Of a DNA stretch of 64,000 nucleotides, positions 39,801 through 46,825 are shown one piece after another; positions within the stretch are counted from its first letter, which is position 1, and every line of letters begins with the position of its first letter. Under the pieces are notes generated by a model. That model had not been told where the DNA came from, ran no database searches, and worked only from the letters and a program-made list of their open reading frames with translations. The DNA comes from Chitinophagaceae bacterium (lineage in GTDB: Bacteria; Bacteroidota; Bacteroidia; Chitinophagales; Chitinophagaceae): contig JAHBTL010000012.1 in the NCBI GenBank assembly GCA_019638615.1, positions 1 through 64,000 of the forward strand, read 5' to 3'. A program made the position numbers and the translations under genes.

Positions 39801-41655
39801 CAGCAACGGGAATGATCTGCTTGGCATTGCCGGGAATATAGATCTGCCCAACAGTAAGCAGGGCTCGTTTGACTACTACATCAGGGACTACCAGGAAAAT
39901 GTGCGCATGATACTAACGGAGGAAACCCACAGTGCCTACAATACCGCTACTATGGAAACAGACCGGGCTTCGGCTGAAACCCCTGTTTTTGGTCAGCCGG
40001 GCTCCGCTAACGAAGTTACAAATACCCGTTTTACCACGCCCACAGGGTGGACGAATAATACCAGCGGCTCCGTAAGCCGCATCGGCAATCTTGCGGCTTC
40101 CACTATTGGGCCTAATACTTTGCAGAAAGTAATGGCAGGCGACCGTATCTCCGCGCAGGTAAGCTACTATTTTGCCGGTGCGCCCGGTAATAGTAATACC
40201 AATATGGTAAGCAATGTGCTGGGCAGCCTTATAGCCTCTTTGAGCAACGGAGAGGCGGCAACCAGCGTGGTAAAAGCCGGTTCTACCGGTATTAACTCAC
40301 TGCTCACTGCTTCGCCGGATTTTGCCGCAATAGCAGCGCCCACAGGCAGTGGTGGCACTACACCCGAAGCCTACCTTACCATGCTGTTTTTTGATGAGCG
40401 GTTCAACCTTGTTTCAGTAACAGATGGCGGAGTAGTGCAGGCGCAGGTGGCTGCCACCTGGAGCACGGCTACCGCTCCGCTGGTGCTTGCCAATACCCGC
40501 GCCCCAAAGAACGGGTACGTATATGTTTATGTCAGCAATCGCAGCGACCAGCATGTGTATTTCGATGACTTTAAAGTATCCGTTACAGCAGGTAATATTA
40601 TTGAAGAAAACCATTACTATGCGTTTGGCATGAAGATAACTGCTATAAGCAGCAAAAAAATGGGTAATGCCAATGAAGGGGTATTGCAGAACAATTACCA
40701 GTACCAGGGCGCCTTTAGCGAGATGGACGAAGATATAGCCTGGAATGATTTTCCACTGCGTAACTATGACCCGCAAATTGCTAAATTTGTACAGATGGAT
40801 CCCTTCGGGCAATATGCAAGCCCCTATTCAGGTATGGGAAATGACCCGGTAAACCTGGTTGACCCCTCCGGAGGAATAGGCATACCCTGCCCGGGCACTT
40901 CTTCGCTTGGCGTGTTCTTTATGAAGGCCGGTGAGTTGTTTGGAAATATAGTATCCGCTATGAGTTCTGTAAGCAGCTCAATAGTTACCATCAGCGCTTC
41001 TGCCGCTCAATTAAGTGCAAAAGTGTATAATACCTCTGTGCATCTTGAGATTGTGAGTAAGCAACTAGCGGGAAATATTACGGAGCAGGCGGGGCAACAA
41101 CCAACACCCTATAACAAAAATGACGGCACACTTAATCTTCTTACCGAACAGGAAAATAAACAAATAAAAAACGTACTCGAGTTTGCACAAGGACGTCTGA
41201 ATAAAAAATTGAATGATTTAAATCGTTGGGACAAAACAGAACAGGATAACTTTAAGGAGCATTTTGGAGTCAACGATAATGCCTCTAAAGATTTGATTCG
41301 AAATAGAATTGTAAGAGAGTTAAAACAAATAAAAAAATATCTGACAAATGATGACTATAAAAAACATGTCATAAGGATTAATTCTAATATATGGGCACGA
41401 GTTAATAACCGTGATAAAACTCACTGGTTATTCTTGGGTAATTACTTCTGGAAATCCAATATGTTGGGTATCGATTCTCAACATGGAACAATTATACATG
41501 AGTTGTCTCATTTTTGGGATATAGGCGCAACTGTAGATACGGATAGAAAGGGTAACTATATAGACAATATACAGAAAGTAAGAGAATTGATAAAATCTGA
41601 TCCGTTGAGAGCATTAATGAATGCAAATGCATTCGAATATTACATAGAAGATTAG
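36844..41655 (+). CDS. RHS-repeat polymorphic toxin with C-terminal aspzincin metalloprotease tip
   Basis: Taken from the ATG at 36844 this protein has 1603 residues and a clean signal peptide (MRNTLLIICLLVLATTKPSFGQ); a GTG at 36814 in the same frame adds ten unneeded residues. A DUF6443-like region (NWEDRNYVREHVVH, FDGLGRMVQKLGKEIATP) is followed by YD repeats and the RHS core (YQYQGAFSEMDEDIAWNDFPLRNYDPQIAKFVQMDPFGQYASPYSGMGNDPVNLVDPSGG, ending near 40875). The last 180 residues are compositionally different and hold HELSH at 41497-41511, then GATVD nine residues after the second His, and NANAFEYY near the end. HExxH plus GxTxD at this distance is the zinc site of M35/aspzincin metalloendopeptidases. 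A secreted protease toxin is therefore predicted. Confidence 0.85.
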   Translation: MRNTLLIICLLVLATTKPSFGQSWNPGHSVGTIDGVYSYSPSQIPAQLVEIQPAAIPNTGLTYVWESSTTPEGTFSSVATTSAYTFILPLPQTTYFRRRTTHATLGTVVSNVIKISVVSINWEDRNYVREHVVHTTGITTWTAADQLPVGDKIQTTAYFDGLGRMVQKLGKEIATPAENSTVWGDAAQLFVYDAVGRQSVRYLPYTTTSFPGKYKEMAVSEQVQYYTNNYDEPSSVSTIGYDNSPLNRITHIKQPGTAWVNVDKSIQYELNDAADDVKMFGVDYTQGNPPLYYGQYPVSTLYKHVYKDENAKTVIQYTNKSGQVILKKVQVENTPSAAYTGWMCTYYIYDDLGKIRYELQPEAVKYLAANSWSFAGVNGTKVLSELCYLYDYDNKGRLIWKKPPGAAALRMLYDQRDRLVFTQDGNQAALSPAQWTATLYDELDRPVIGFLYNTTKTFTTLQTELDAATDAVTTLTISNASNTGTGSVTIATNYNSIAAIDLNTTATATVLKYFFYDNYDFPEVKTFNTGYTNTAAYSTSDADVMPIASTKRVTNMPTGTKTRVLGSSVFLAATQYYDERGDAIQTLEDNIKSGVDINTNQYHFDGRVLSTCSDHTNSGAGYSNFITLTKNNFDKIGRISSIEKQYGSNAFKTIAAYHYDDLGRIKRKKLSPDYANPLTGLDGMETLDYSYNIHNQVTAINKDYAIKSGTYNKWSHYFGMYLGYDNRDNVFLKPELNGQLTGVLWNSQGDDAQRKYDFMYDNAGRLFNAQFNERAFTTDSWSNAKMNFTVAGTTSSGITYDDNGNIKKMMHHGVMPGTNAPLVIDELAYTYDGYSNKLLSVDDNMTSATLNGKFNDFKDGSNGSAADYVYDNNGNVVVDLNKNVKNASAADGVLYNYLDKPETIRIEGKGTVKIVYSADGDKLQRAFIPEAGGSATITTYINEFIYQETSTSLTVTSLPPFAGTGLALSSINFEEGRIRVITPVSSSNGNDLLGIAGNIDLPNSKQGSFDYYIRDYQENVRMILTEETHSAYNTATMETDRASAETPVFGQPGSANEVTNTRFTTPTGWTNNTSGSVSRIGNLAASTIGPNTLQKVMAGDRISAQVSYYFAGAPGNSNTNMVSNVLGSLIASLSNGEAATSVVKAGSTGINSLLTASPDFAAIAAPTGSGGTTPEAYLTMLFFDERFNLVSVTDGGVVQAQVAATWSTATAPLVLANTRAPKNGYVYVYVSNRSDQHVYFDDFKVSVTAGNIIEENHYYAFGMKITAISSKKMGNANEGVLQNNYQYQGAFSEMDEDIAWNDFPLRNYDPQIAKFVQMDPFGQYASPYSGMGNDPVNLVDPSGGIGIPCPGTSSLGVFFMKAGELFGNIVSAMSSVSSSIVTISASAAQLSAKVYNTSVHLEIVSKQLAGNITEQAGQQPTPYNKNDGTLNLLTEQENKQIKNVLEFAQGRLNKKLNDLNRWDKTEQDNFKEHFGVNDNASKDLIRNRIVRELKQIKKYLTNDDYKKHVIRINSNIWARVNNRDKTHWLFLGNYFWKSNMLGIDSQHGTIIHELSHFWDIGATVDTDRKGNYIDNIQKVRELIKSDPLRALMNANAFEYYIED

Positions 41656-41717
41656 CTCTATGTAGTAATAAACAATATATAAATACTATTTATTTTTAAA
41701 AAAGAAAAATCTTTTAC

Positions 41718-42392
41718 ATGAAATTGTTTATTGTATTTGTGCTACTGTTTACAGGCTGTAATCGGAATATAGAAAAAGTCAAAAAAAGTCAGGTTCAGAA
41801 AGTTGATTCTTCGACTTGGATTATTGATGGAGAAAAAAATATAGTAATAGCGAAGGCATCGAATAATTTATGGGTTGATTTAGAAGTTCACGCGTATTCA
41901 AAAGATTCAATAGTTGTACATAGCGACTTTAATAACATGAGTAATGATACTTTCATGCTTTACAAATCATTAGTACCTGATAATGAAAATAGTAATCATT
42001 TATTTTCTGTCCTGACTAGTGATAAATTGCTTCCGTTAGATTTCATTGGTGGGGCAAGTACCAATAAATATATCCAAGTAGGCTCATTAATGACAGATTA
42101 CATACTTCCCGATATTCAGGAGAAGAACTTAATTCCACTGCCTCCAATGAGCAAGATAGAGTTGAGTTGCAATATTTCAAGGAGATATGATTTTAATAAA
42201 TTTCTTAAACAGGGAGTTACTCAATTTGAGCTTGCCTATTTTTCGTTCTTTCCCCTTATAGAAAAAGGGGAACAGGTGAAGGAAATCGATTCATTAGATG
42301 GTAAAATGAAGTTTGTTTATTATGTAATAACTACGAAGGAAACTCATGATCCCGACTCAATGAGGGTCAAGTTTCAAATTCCTGGTAAATAA
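41718..42392 (+). CDS. lipoprotein, candidate immunity protein/inhibitor of the metalloprotease toxin
   Basis: This 224-residue protein has a lipobox ending at Cys14 (VLLFTGC). It starts 62 bases after the toxin gene, the usual place for an immunity gene. The body is predicted beta-rich. The pattern DFNNMSNDTFMLYKSLVP, then FSVLTSDKLLPLDFIGG, then LIPLPPMSKIELSCNISRRYDF and GVTQFELAYFSFF resembles, in order and spacing, the beta-sandwich prodomain that precedes the catalytic domain in M35-type proteases. If correct, the cell protects its envelope with a stand-alone copy of the protease prodomain. The gene is very AT-rich like the toxin tip. The match is by eye and needs a profile search. Confidence 0.65.
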   Translation: MKLFIVFVLLFTGCNRNIEKVKKSQVQKVDSSTWIIDGEKNIVIAKASNNLWVDLEVHAYSKDSIVVHSDFNNMSNDTFMLYKSLVPDNENSNHLFSVLTSDKLLPLDFIGGASTNKYIQVGSLMTDYILPDIQEKNLIPLPPMSKIELSCNISRRYDFNKFLKQGVTQFELAYFSFFPLIEKGEQVKEIDSLDGKMKFVYYVITTKETHDPDSMRVKFQIPGK

Positions 42393-42596
42393 TAAGTAAG
42401 TCTTTTTTCATGATTGTTGATATTCGCAAATGCCGTTTAGTTCTACGCAGAGTGAAGTCTCTCCGCAGTGTCTGCGCATGAATATGCCTTTATGTTGGCT
42501 GGCGGCTCAATAGCGTTTATAGTAATATTCTTAGAACTAAAATGTGCATCCCATTTATCTGGAATATTAAATTTGTAAAAACAATTACTTATTAGG

Positions 42597-43013
42597 ATGA
42601 AATATCTTTTATTCATTTTTATACTGCTGACACATTCTCAGTGTTCAAAAAAGACATGTGAAATAAAGAAAGTTGAGAGAATCCAGGCTATTAAAGGAGG
42701 CAATAATGGTTTTATATCTTACTATCATGAGGTACTAATGGAGGGGCTTTCATCCTCCTGTTTAGATAGCCTTATTATCTTAAATCTGGTTGCTAAATAC
42801 ATGGACACTGCCGATTTTAAACCAATAGGAGCAATAGGAATATTTAGATCCAAATCTGGATATGACCCGGGAGAGACTCTGAGCCAACCTAAGGAATACA
42901 ATGATAATGAGATTTTATCTATTGATTTTTATCAGGATTCAACACTGCCCAAAGAGTTTTCTTTTTATAGGAAAGGAAAAATAATTTACGAGGGAAGGAA
43001 TTGGATGAAGTAA
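42597..43013 (+). CDS. small lipoprotein of unknown function, possible second immunity gene
   Basis: This 138-residue protein has a signal peptide ending in a lipobox-like site (ILLTHSQC, Cys16). The mature part is mixed alpha/beta with GFISYYHEVLMEGL, IILNLVAKYMDT and SFYRKGKIIYEGRNWMK. I recognise no family. It is as AT-rich as the neighbouring candidate immunity gene, and lies in the position where polymorphic-toxin loci collect orphan immunity genes. The 204 bases before it contain no gene. Confidence 0.6.
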   Translation: MKYLLFIFILLTHSQCSKKTCEIKKVERIQAIKGGNNGFISYYHEVLMEGLSSSCLDSLIILNLVAKYMDTADFKPIGAIGIFRSKSGYDPGETLSQPKEYNDNEILSIDFYQDSTLPKEFSFYRKGKIIYEGRNWMK

Positions 43014-43088
43014 AAGTGTGCATTTCTGCGCTCTCGGTCTGGCGCAGGTCTGTAGCAAATGGTATTGTGTGCTGGCTGACCTGCAGCC

Positions 43089-43108
43089 CAGGGCAAACGC
43101 ATCTAAAA
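43089..43108 (+). repeat. left arm of a 20-base inverted repeat
   Basis: CAGGGCAAACGCATCTAAAA is the exact reverse complement of 44006-44025. The two arms enclose 897 bases without a gene. A second, 11-base inverted match lies further out (CTGGCGCAGGT at 43039-43049 and its complement at 44166-44176). Confidence 0.7.
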
Positions 43109-43170
43109 GAAGCAGGGTGACTGCACGGTTATTTATATTGCTTCCTATTCAGCCAACCCTGGTCATTCAT

Positions 43171-43414
43171 TTGTCCCCATCGGGACAACAGGTTGATAGA
43201 AAAATCCATCGTCTATTGCAGCGTCCCATACGGGACGCCTGGTATTCAGGGAAAGGGTTCCGCACTACCGCACAGATCGTTCTGTAAGGTTCGAAACCCT
43301 TCGTTCCCGCAATCATACATTCATTTTGTATCTCCCGGCTATCACCTGGCGTCCCTACAGGGACGCATCAAACTGTTTTCTGTATATCTACCTACCTGCC
43401 ATCCCTATGGGATG
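43171..43414. repeat. cluster of four GTCCC/GGGAC hairpins (REP-like)
   Basis: Four perfect hairpins share the core (G)TCCC-loop-GGGA(C): 43171-43188 (stem TTGTCCC, loop CATC), 43221-43238 (GCGTCCC, ATAC), 43349-43366 (GCGTCCC, TACA) and 43400-43414 (CATCCC, TAT). The first two are 50 bases apart. The similar stems with changing loops suggest REP-type elements. The whole 43014-44216 gap shows no credible gene. Confidence 0.7.
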
Positions 43415-44005
43415 ATATGCGCTATTTGTCAGGGAGTGGTATCTTCATCATTGGGCGATATTATATGGATGTAGCCCGAACGGCCGGCATGATACAGTAA
43501 TGTACCGGTTCAAAATAAGCATCCATTTCATATAAGATGTAAAAATTCCGTCTGATCTCAGGGATTTCGCCTTTAAAATAATGTTATCCTTCAAAAGGGA
43601 TGTCATTCCGGCAAGCGCAATCTCTGATGTACTCAAAAGTTGAGATGGCCTCGAGAGCAACAGCATGTGATCGCATCTTTCAGGCAGTGCTTAGTGCTGG
43701 TTGTAAACCAAAGCACTGCTGCCCGTCCCTGCGATCCCGCCTGCAGGTTGCACTGAATGAAATGCATGTTGCGGCGGGAGAAGCAGTCCTCGCGGTTTGA
43801 AAATGACATACTGTGTGCAAGGATGGCTTCTGCGCGGCAGGTGACTGAGTAAACAGGCTTCATCAACGCGCCCCGCCAGGACGGCGGGTCGCTATGAAAA
43901 ATGTTGACTTTTCCTCAATCCGTACAGGAGCAATACGATCCACGCTTCATGCTTTTTTGCTAAAAGCGAAATCCCTGCGTCTGATCTGCTATTGCGCACA
44001 CATTG

Positions 44006-44025
44006 TTTTAGATGCGTTTGCCCTG
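44006..44025 (-). repeat. right arm of a 20-base inverted repeat
   Basis: TTTTAGATGCGTTTGCCCTG is the exact reverse complement of 43089-43108. The repeat could mark the ends of a decayed mobile element or an inversion; no transposase is present between the arms. Confidence 0.7.
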
Positions 44026-44141
44026 ACCTGATGCCTAATCGTTACTTGTTTCACAATAATAATAGGCATATTATTTATTCAATGCCCATTTAAGAAATTA
44101 AGATACGTAATGGCAAGGCAGCAGGTCTGGCTATGCACAAG

Positions 44142-44159
44142 GCCCCGCAGTTGCGGGGC
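44142..44159. repeat. GC-rich hairpin beyond the yigZ 3' end
   Basis: GCCCCGCA pairs with TGCGGGGC over a 2-base loop, 58 bases beyond the yigZ stop. It lacks a clear T tract on the minus strand, so a terminator role is doubtful; the composition fits the REP-like hairpins of this gap. Confidence 0.5.
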
Positions 44160-44216
44160 TACCAAACCTGCGCCAGTTGCTGTTATTGCTTGTATGGACT
44201 GATTTTTCAACCCCTC

Positions 44217-44831
44217 TTATTTTATTTCTATTCCCCTTACTTCTTTCAGCTTAAACAGCGCTTCCTCTGCCCGGTTTTTTGGTACGCCTATTTTCATGTG
44301 ACAGAACAATTGCATTTCCTGCAACAATACAGTGCAATTATACTGTTTCACCACTATCATTACATCGTTCATGCTGGTATAATCAAAATGAAGATCGTAT
44401 GCTGTTTCCACGGCTTTTTGTATCACCGGCGTAGTTTGCAATACCAAAGCGGTGGCCGACCGGTACGCGTTGATCAGCCCGGGAACGCCCAGTAAAGTTC
44501 CGCCAAAATAGCGCACCACTATTACCAGCACATTGGTAAGCTGACGGCTTTCGATCAGGCCAAATATAGGACGACCGGCGCTGCCCGAAGGCTCTCCGTC
44601 ATCGCTCACCCTGAACGTATTGCCATCTAACCCTATCCTGTATGCGAAGCAATAGTGAGAAGCCCTGGGATATTCTTTCTTCACCTGCTCCATGATCTTT
44701 TTAAAATCTTCCATCGCCGTAAGCGGAAATACACAGGCTATAAAGCGGCTTCCTTTGTCTTTAAATTCCGCTGCCCCGGGCTGTTCTACCGTAAAATAAA
44801 AATCCGCATTCTTCATTGTATCGCTGCTCAT
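44217..44831 (-). CDS. yigZ: YigZ/IMPACT-family protein
   Basis: This 204-residue protein has the IMPACT N-terminal domain (EFKDKGSRFIACVFPL, then YPRASHYCFAYRIG, VSDDGEPSGSAGRPIFG and NVLVIVVRYFGGTLLGVPGLINAYRSA) and a DUF1949-like C-terminal domain (about 135-204). The DGEPSGSAG and VVRYFGG(T)LLG motifs are diagnostic. The biochemical role is uncertain; the eukaryotic relative modulates translation stress signalling. It is downstream of ribD on the same strand with 27 bases between. Its last 30 codons have a diverged copy at 27545-27640. Confidence 0.93.
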   Translation of the reverse strand: MSSDTMKNADFYFTVEQPGAAEFKDKGSRFIACVFPLTAMEDFKKIMEQVKKEYPRASHYCFAYRIGLDGNTFRVSDDGEPSGSAGRPIFGLIESRQLTNVLVIVVRYFGGTLLGVPGLINAYRSATALVLQTTPVIQKAVETAYDLHFDYTSMNDVMIVVKQYNCTVLLQEMQLFCHMKIGVPKNRAEEALFKLKEVRGIEIK

Positions 44832-44858
44832 GCTTACATATTTACTTGGCTGCTATAT

Positions 44859-45947
44859 TCAATACCAGGAATTGTAATAATAGCGGATGCTGTCGGAAAA
44901 CAAAGCTTCTGCCCGTACAGGATCGTTGGCCGGCAAAACAGGCGCGCTTAACCCTTCCGGGATCACCAGCTCATTGTTGGTTATAACACGGGCTTCATCC
45001 CACATACCGGCATGTATAAAATTCTGTAAAAGTCCCGCACCGCCCTCCACCAAAACGCTTTGAATATTCAGGTGAAACAGGGCATTTAATACCTGGTGCA
45101 CGATATTCACGTCGGCGGTTACCTGGTAGTATACTGTTCCTTTCTTTTCAATAAAAGTTTTATCAGCAAAATCCTCGATCGTATTTTGATGCAGGTTGAA
45201 AACAATAGTGGGAGCGGCATTATCAAACAAATGCAGGAAGCCCGGAAGCTTCAGGTGCAGATCAATGACCAGCCGTATGGGGTTTTTCCCGGGCCACAAA
45301 CGGGTGGTTAACGCAGGGTTGTCTGCCATAGCCGTGCGGGTGCCTACCAGTATCGCCATTTCCTCGCTGCGCCAGCGATGCACCAGCCGGTTGCTGTACG
45401 CATTGCTGATCCATATTCTTTCGTTGGATATCCCGGCAATTTTTCCATTGCTGCTCTGTGCCCATTTTAATATTATATACGGACGATGCTGCTCATGAAA
45501 TGTGAAGAAACGCCGGTTCAAATCGCGGCATTCTTTTTCCAATACCCCGGTGATTACTTCAATATTTGCCTGTTGCAGCTTTTCAATTCCCCTGCCATTT
45601 ACCTCCTTAAACGGGTCCCTGCATCCTGTTACAACATAAGGAATGCGATGCCGGATAATAAGATCAGCACAGGGCGGGGTTTTGCCAAAATGGGCGCAGG
45701 GCTCCAGCGAAACGTATAAAGTGCTTTTCGGAATCAACGGAACATCTTCTTCCTTTACAGATTCAATACAATTCACTTCCGCGTGCGCTTTCCCGTATTG
45801 CCGGTGGTATCCTTCGCCAATTATTCTTCCCCGGTGTACCAGTACCGCACCCACCATAGGGTTAGGAGCCGTATTACCGGCCACCGTCGCTGCCAGTTGC
45901 AGGCAACGGTTCATATATAGTTCATGTTCCAACAAGCGATAAATCAT
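44859..45947 (-). CDS. ribD: bifunctional riboflavin deaminase/reductase RibD
   Basis: This 362-residue protein performs two successive steps of riboflavin synthesis: deamination of the pyrimidine ring and NADPH-dependent side-chain reduction. The zinc deaminase domain shows HAEVNCIE and EPCAHFGKTPPCADLI (residues 1-150), then the reductase domain with RPYIILKWAQSSNGKIA, GTRTAMADNPALTTRLW and VEGGAGLLQNFI. A TACTTTTG promoter-like box (45958-45965, minus strand) lies just before the start, implying a very short leader or a chance match. yigZ follows closely. Confidence 0.95.
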   Translation of the reverse strand: MIYRLLEHELYMNRCLQLAATVAGNTAPNPMVGAVLVHRGRIIGEGYHRQYGKAHAEVNCIESVKEEDVPLIPKSTLYVSLEPCAHFGKTPPCADLIIRHRIPYVVTGCRDPFKEVNGRGIEKLQQANIEVITGVLEKECRDLNRRFFTFHEQHRPYIILKWAQSSNGKIAGISNERIWISNAYSNRLVHRWRSEEMAILVGTRTAMADNPALTTRLWPGKNPIRLVIDLHLKLPGFLHLFDNAAPTIVFNLHQNTIEDFADKTFIEKKGTVYYQVTADVNIVHQVLNALFHLNIQSVLVEGGAGLLQNFIHAGMWDEARVITNNELVIPEGLSAPVLPANDPVRAEALFSDSIRYYYNSWY

Positions 45948-46088
45948 TTAAACCCTGCAAAAGTAATGCAGTACGCAAAATAAACCGCACTGGTGCAGAT
46001 TGAGCAGCGTTAGTTTATACAGCGCCGGGCATGTTGCATCTTTTTTAAGTAATTTTAAAATAATTCAATGTGGTCGTATTTTAATTTT

Positions 46089-46535
46089 ATGAATTTAGAT
46101 CGTTATTCATTCACAACCAACGGAAGTCATCTTGATTTTGAGTTTGAAAGTGAAGGCCCAAATGGAAAAATTAAAAAGGTTGTACGCTTCAGTCCCCAGA
46201 ATGCGCATGGGAAAACGTACTTTAATCTTGGCTTTGGCGATGTTAACCCAGAAACCGGAAGTGTTGATGATTTATCTAAATCTAACAATGGAGACAGAGA
46301 GAAGATATTAGCAACTATTGCTCATATTGTACTTATGTTTACAGAACACTTCCCGGATGTAGTAGTATATGCACAAGGCAGCACTCCTTCCCGTACCAGA
46401 TTATATCAAATAGGAATAGCCAATAACTTTAACGAAATAGAACAAATGTTAATCGTTTATGGATTCGCGGATGGAGGTTGGAGAAAATTTGAAAGGGGAG
46501 TAAACTACGATGCCTTTTTGGTTGCACGCAAATAA
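46089..46535 (+). CDS. DUF6934-like protein
   Basis: Taken from the ATG at 46089 (MNLDRYSF) the protein has 148 residues; an ATG 21 bases upstream gives 155. Conserved-looking blocks are FEFESEGPNGKIKKVVRF, FNLGFGDVNPETGSVDDLSKSNNGDREKILATIAHIV, VVYAQGSTPSRTRLYQIGIANN and RKFERGVNYDAFLVARK. I recognise this as DUF6934, a Bacteroidetes family without known function. The GSTxxRTRLYQ motif with clustered Arg could bind a nucleotide or nucleic acid, but this is speculation. It is followed after 35 bases by a 58-residue gene on the same strand. No signal peptide is present, so it is cytoplasmic. Confidence 0.8.
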   Translation: MNLDRYSFTTNGSHLDFEFESEGPNGKIKKVVRFSPQNAHGKTYFNLGFGDVNPETGSVDDLSKSNNGDREKILATIAHIVLMFTEHFPDVVVYAQGSTPSRTRLYQIGIANNFNEIEQMLIVYGFADGGWRKFERGVNYDAFLVARK

Positions 46536-46570
46536 TTATTTATTATTTTTGTACTGTATAAGATTTATGT

Positions 46571-46747
46571 ATGAAAAATCTCGAAAATAAAAAGGCTGTG
46601 CGTAATAACCCTAACGAGGTACGTGATTATGGGAATGATCCTTATTTTATTAAAAAAGCAAACAAATCGAAAGTCTTTTTGGAAAAGAACGGTTTCCCCA
46701 AAGAATTGCTAAGTAAGACAAATAACAATTCCCGCTTGTTAAAATAA
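46571..46747 (+). CDS. small basic protein paired with the DUF6934-like gene
   Basis: An ATG-initiated frame of 58 residues follows the DUF6934-like gene by 35 bases. It is Lys/Asn-rich (MKNLENKKAVRNNPNEVRDY, then GNDPYFIKKANKSKVFLEKN) and ends in NNSRLLK. Without membrane segment or signal, it looks cytoplasmic. Size, position and charge recall the small partner in two-gene modules such as toxin-antitoxin pairs, although nothing in the sequence identifies such an activity. No known family is recognised. Confidence 0.6.
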   Translation: MKNLENKKAVRNNPNEVRDYGNDPYFIKKANKSKVFLEKNGFPKELLSKTNNNSRLLK

Positions 46748-46778
46748 CAACAAAATATTTTAAAACGTCCCCATTAAA

Positions 46779-46806
46779 AACCCCGGCACATTACGAAACC
46801 GGGGTT
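46779..46806 (-). terminator. terminator of secDF
   Basis: The stem AACCCCGG/CCGGGGTT (12-base loop) is followed on the minus strand by a run of T. It lies 20 bases beyond the secDF stop and also 32 bases after the plus-strand small gene, so it may act in both directions. Confidence 0.8.
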
Positions 46807-46825
46807 TACTATTATAAAAAGAATA

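Noticed and set aside
43280-43305. Possible tRNA T-arm (GGTTCGAAACC-like)
   Set aside because: No acceptor, D or anticodon stem can be formed around it.
43171-43414. CRISPR array
   Set aside because: Only four short hairpins with different stems and irregular spacing; no constant direct repeat or unique spacers, and no cas gene.
43018-43866. Several 60-95-residue frames in the gap behind the toxin locus
   Set aside because: They span the REP-like hairpins, overlap on both strands, and have shadow-like composition.
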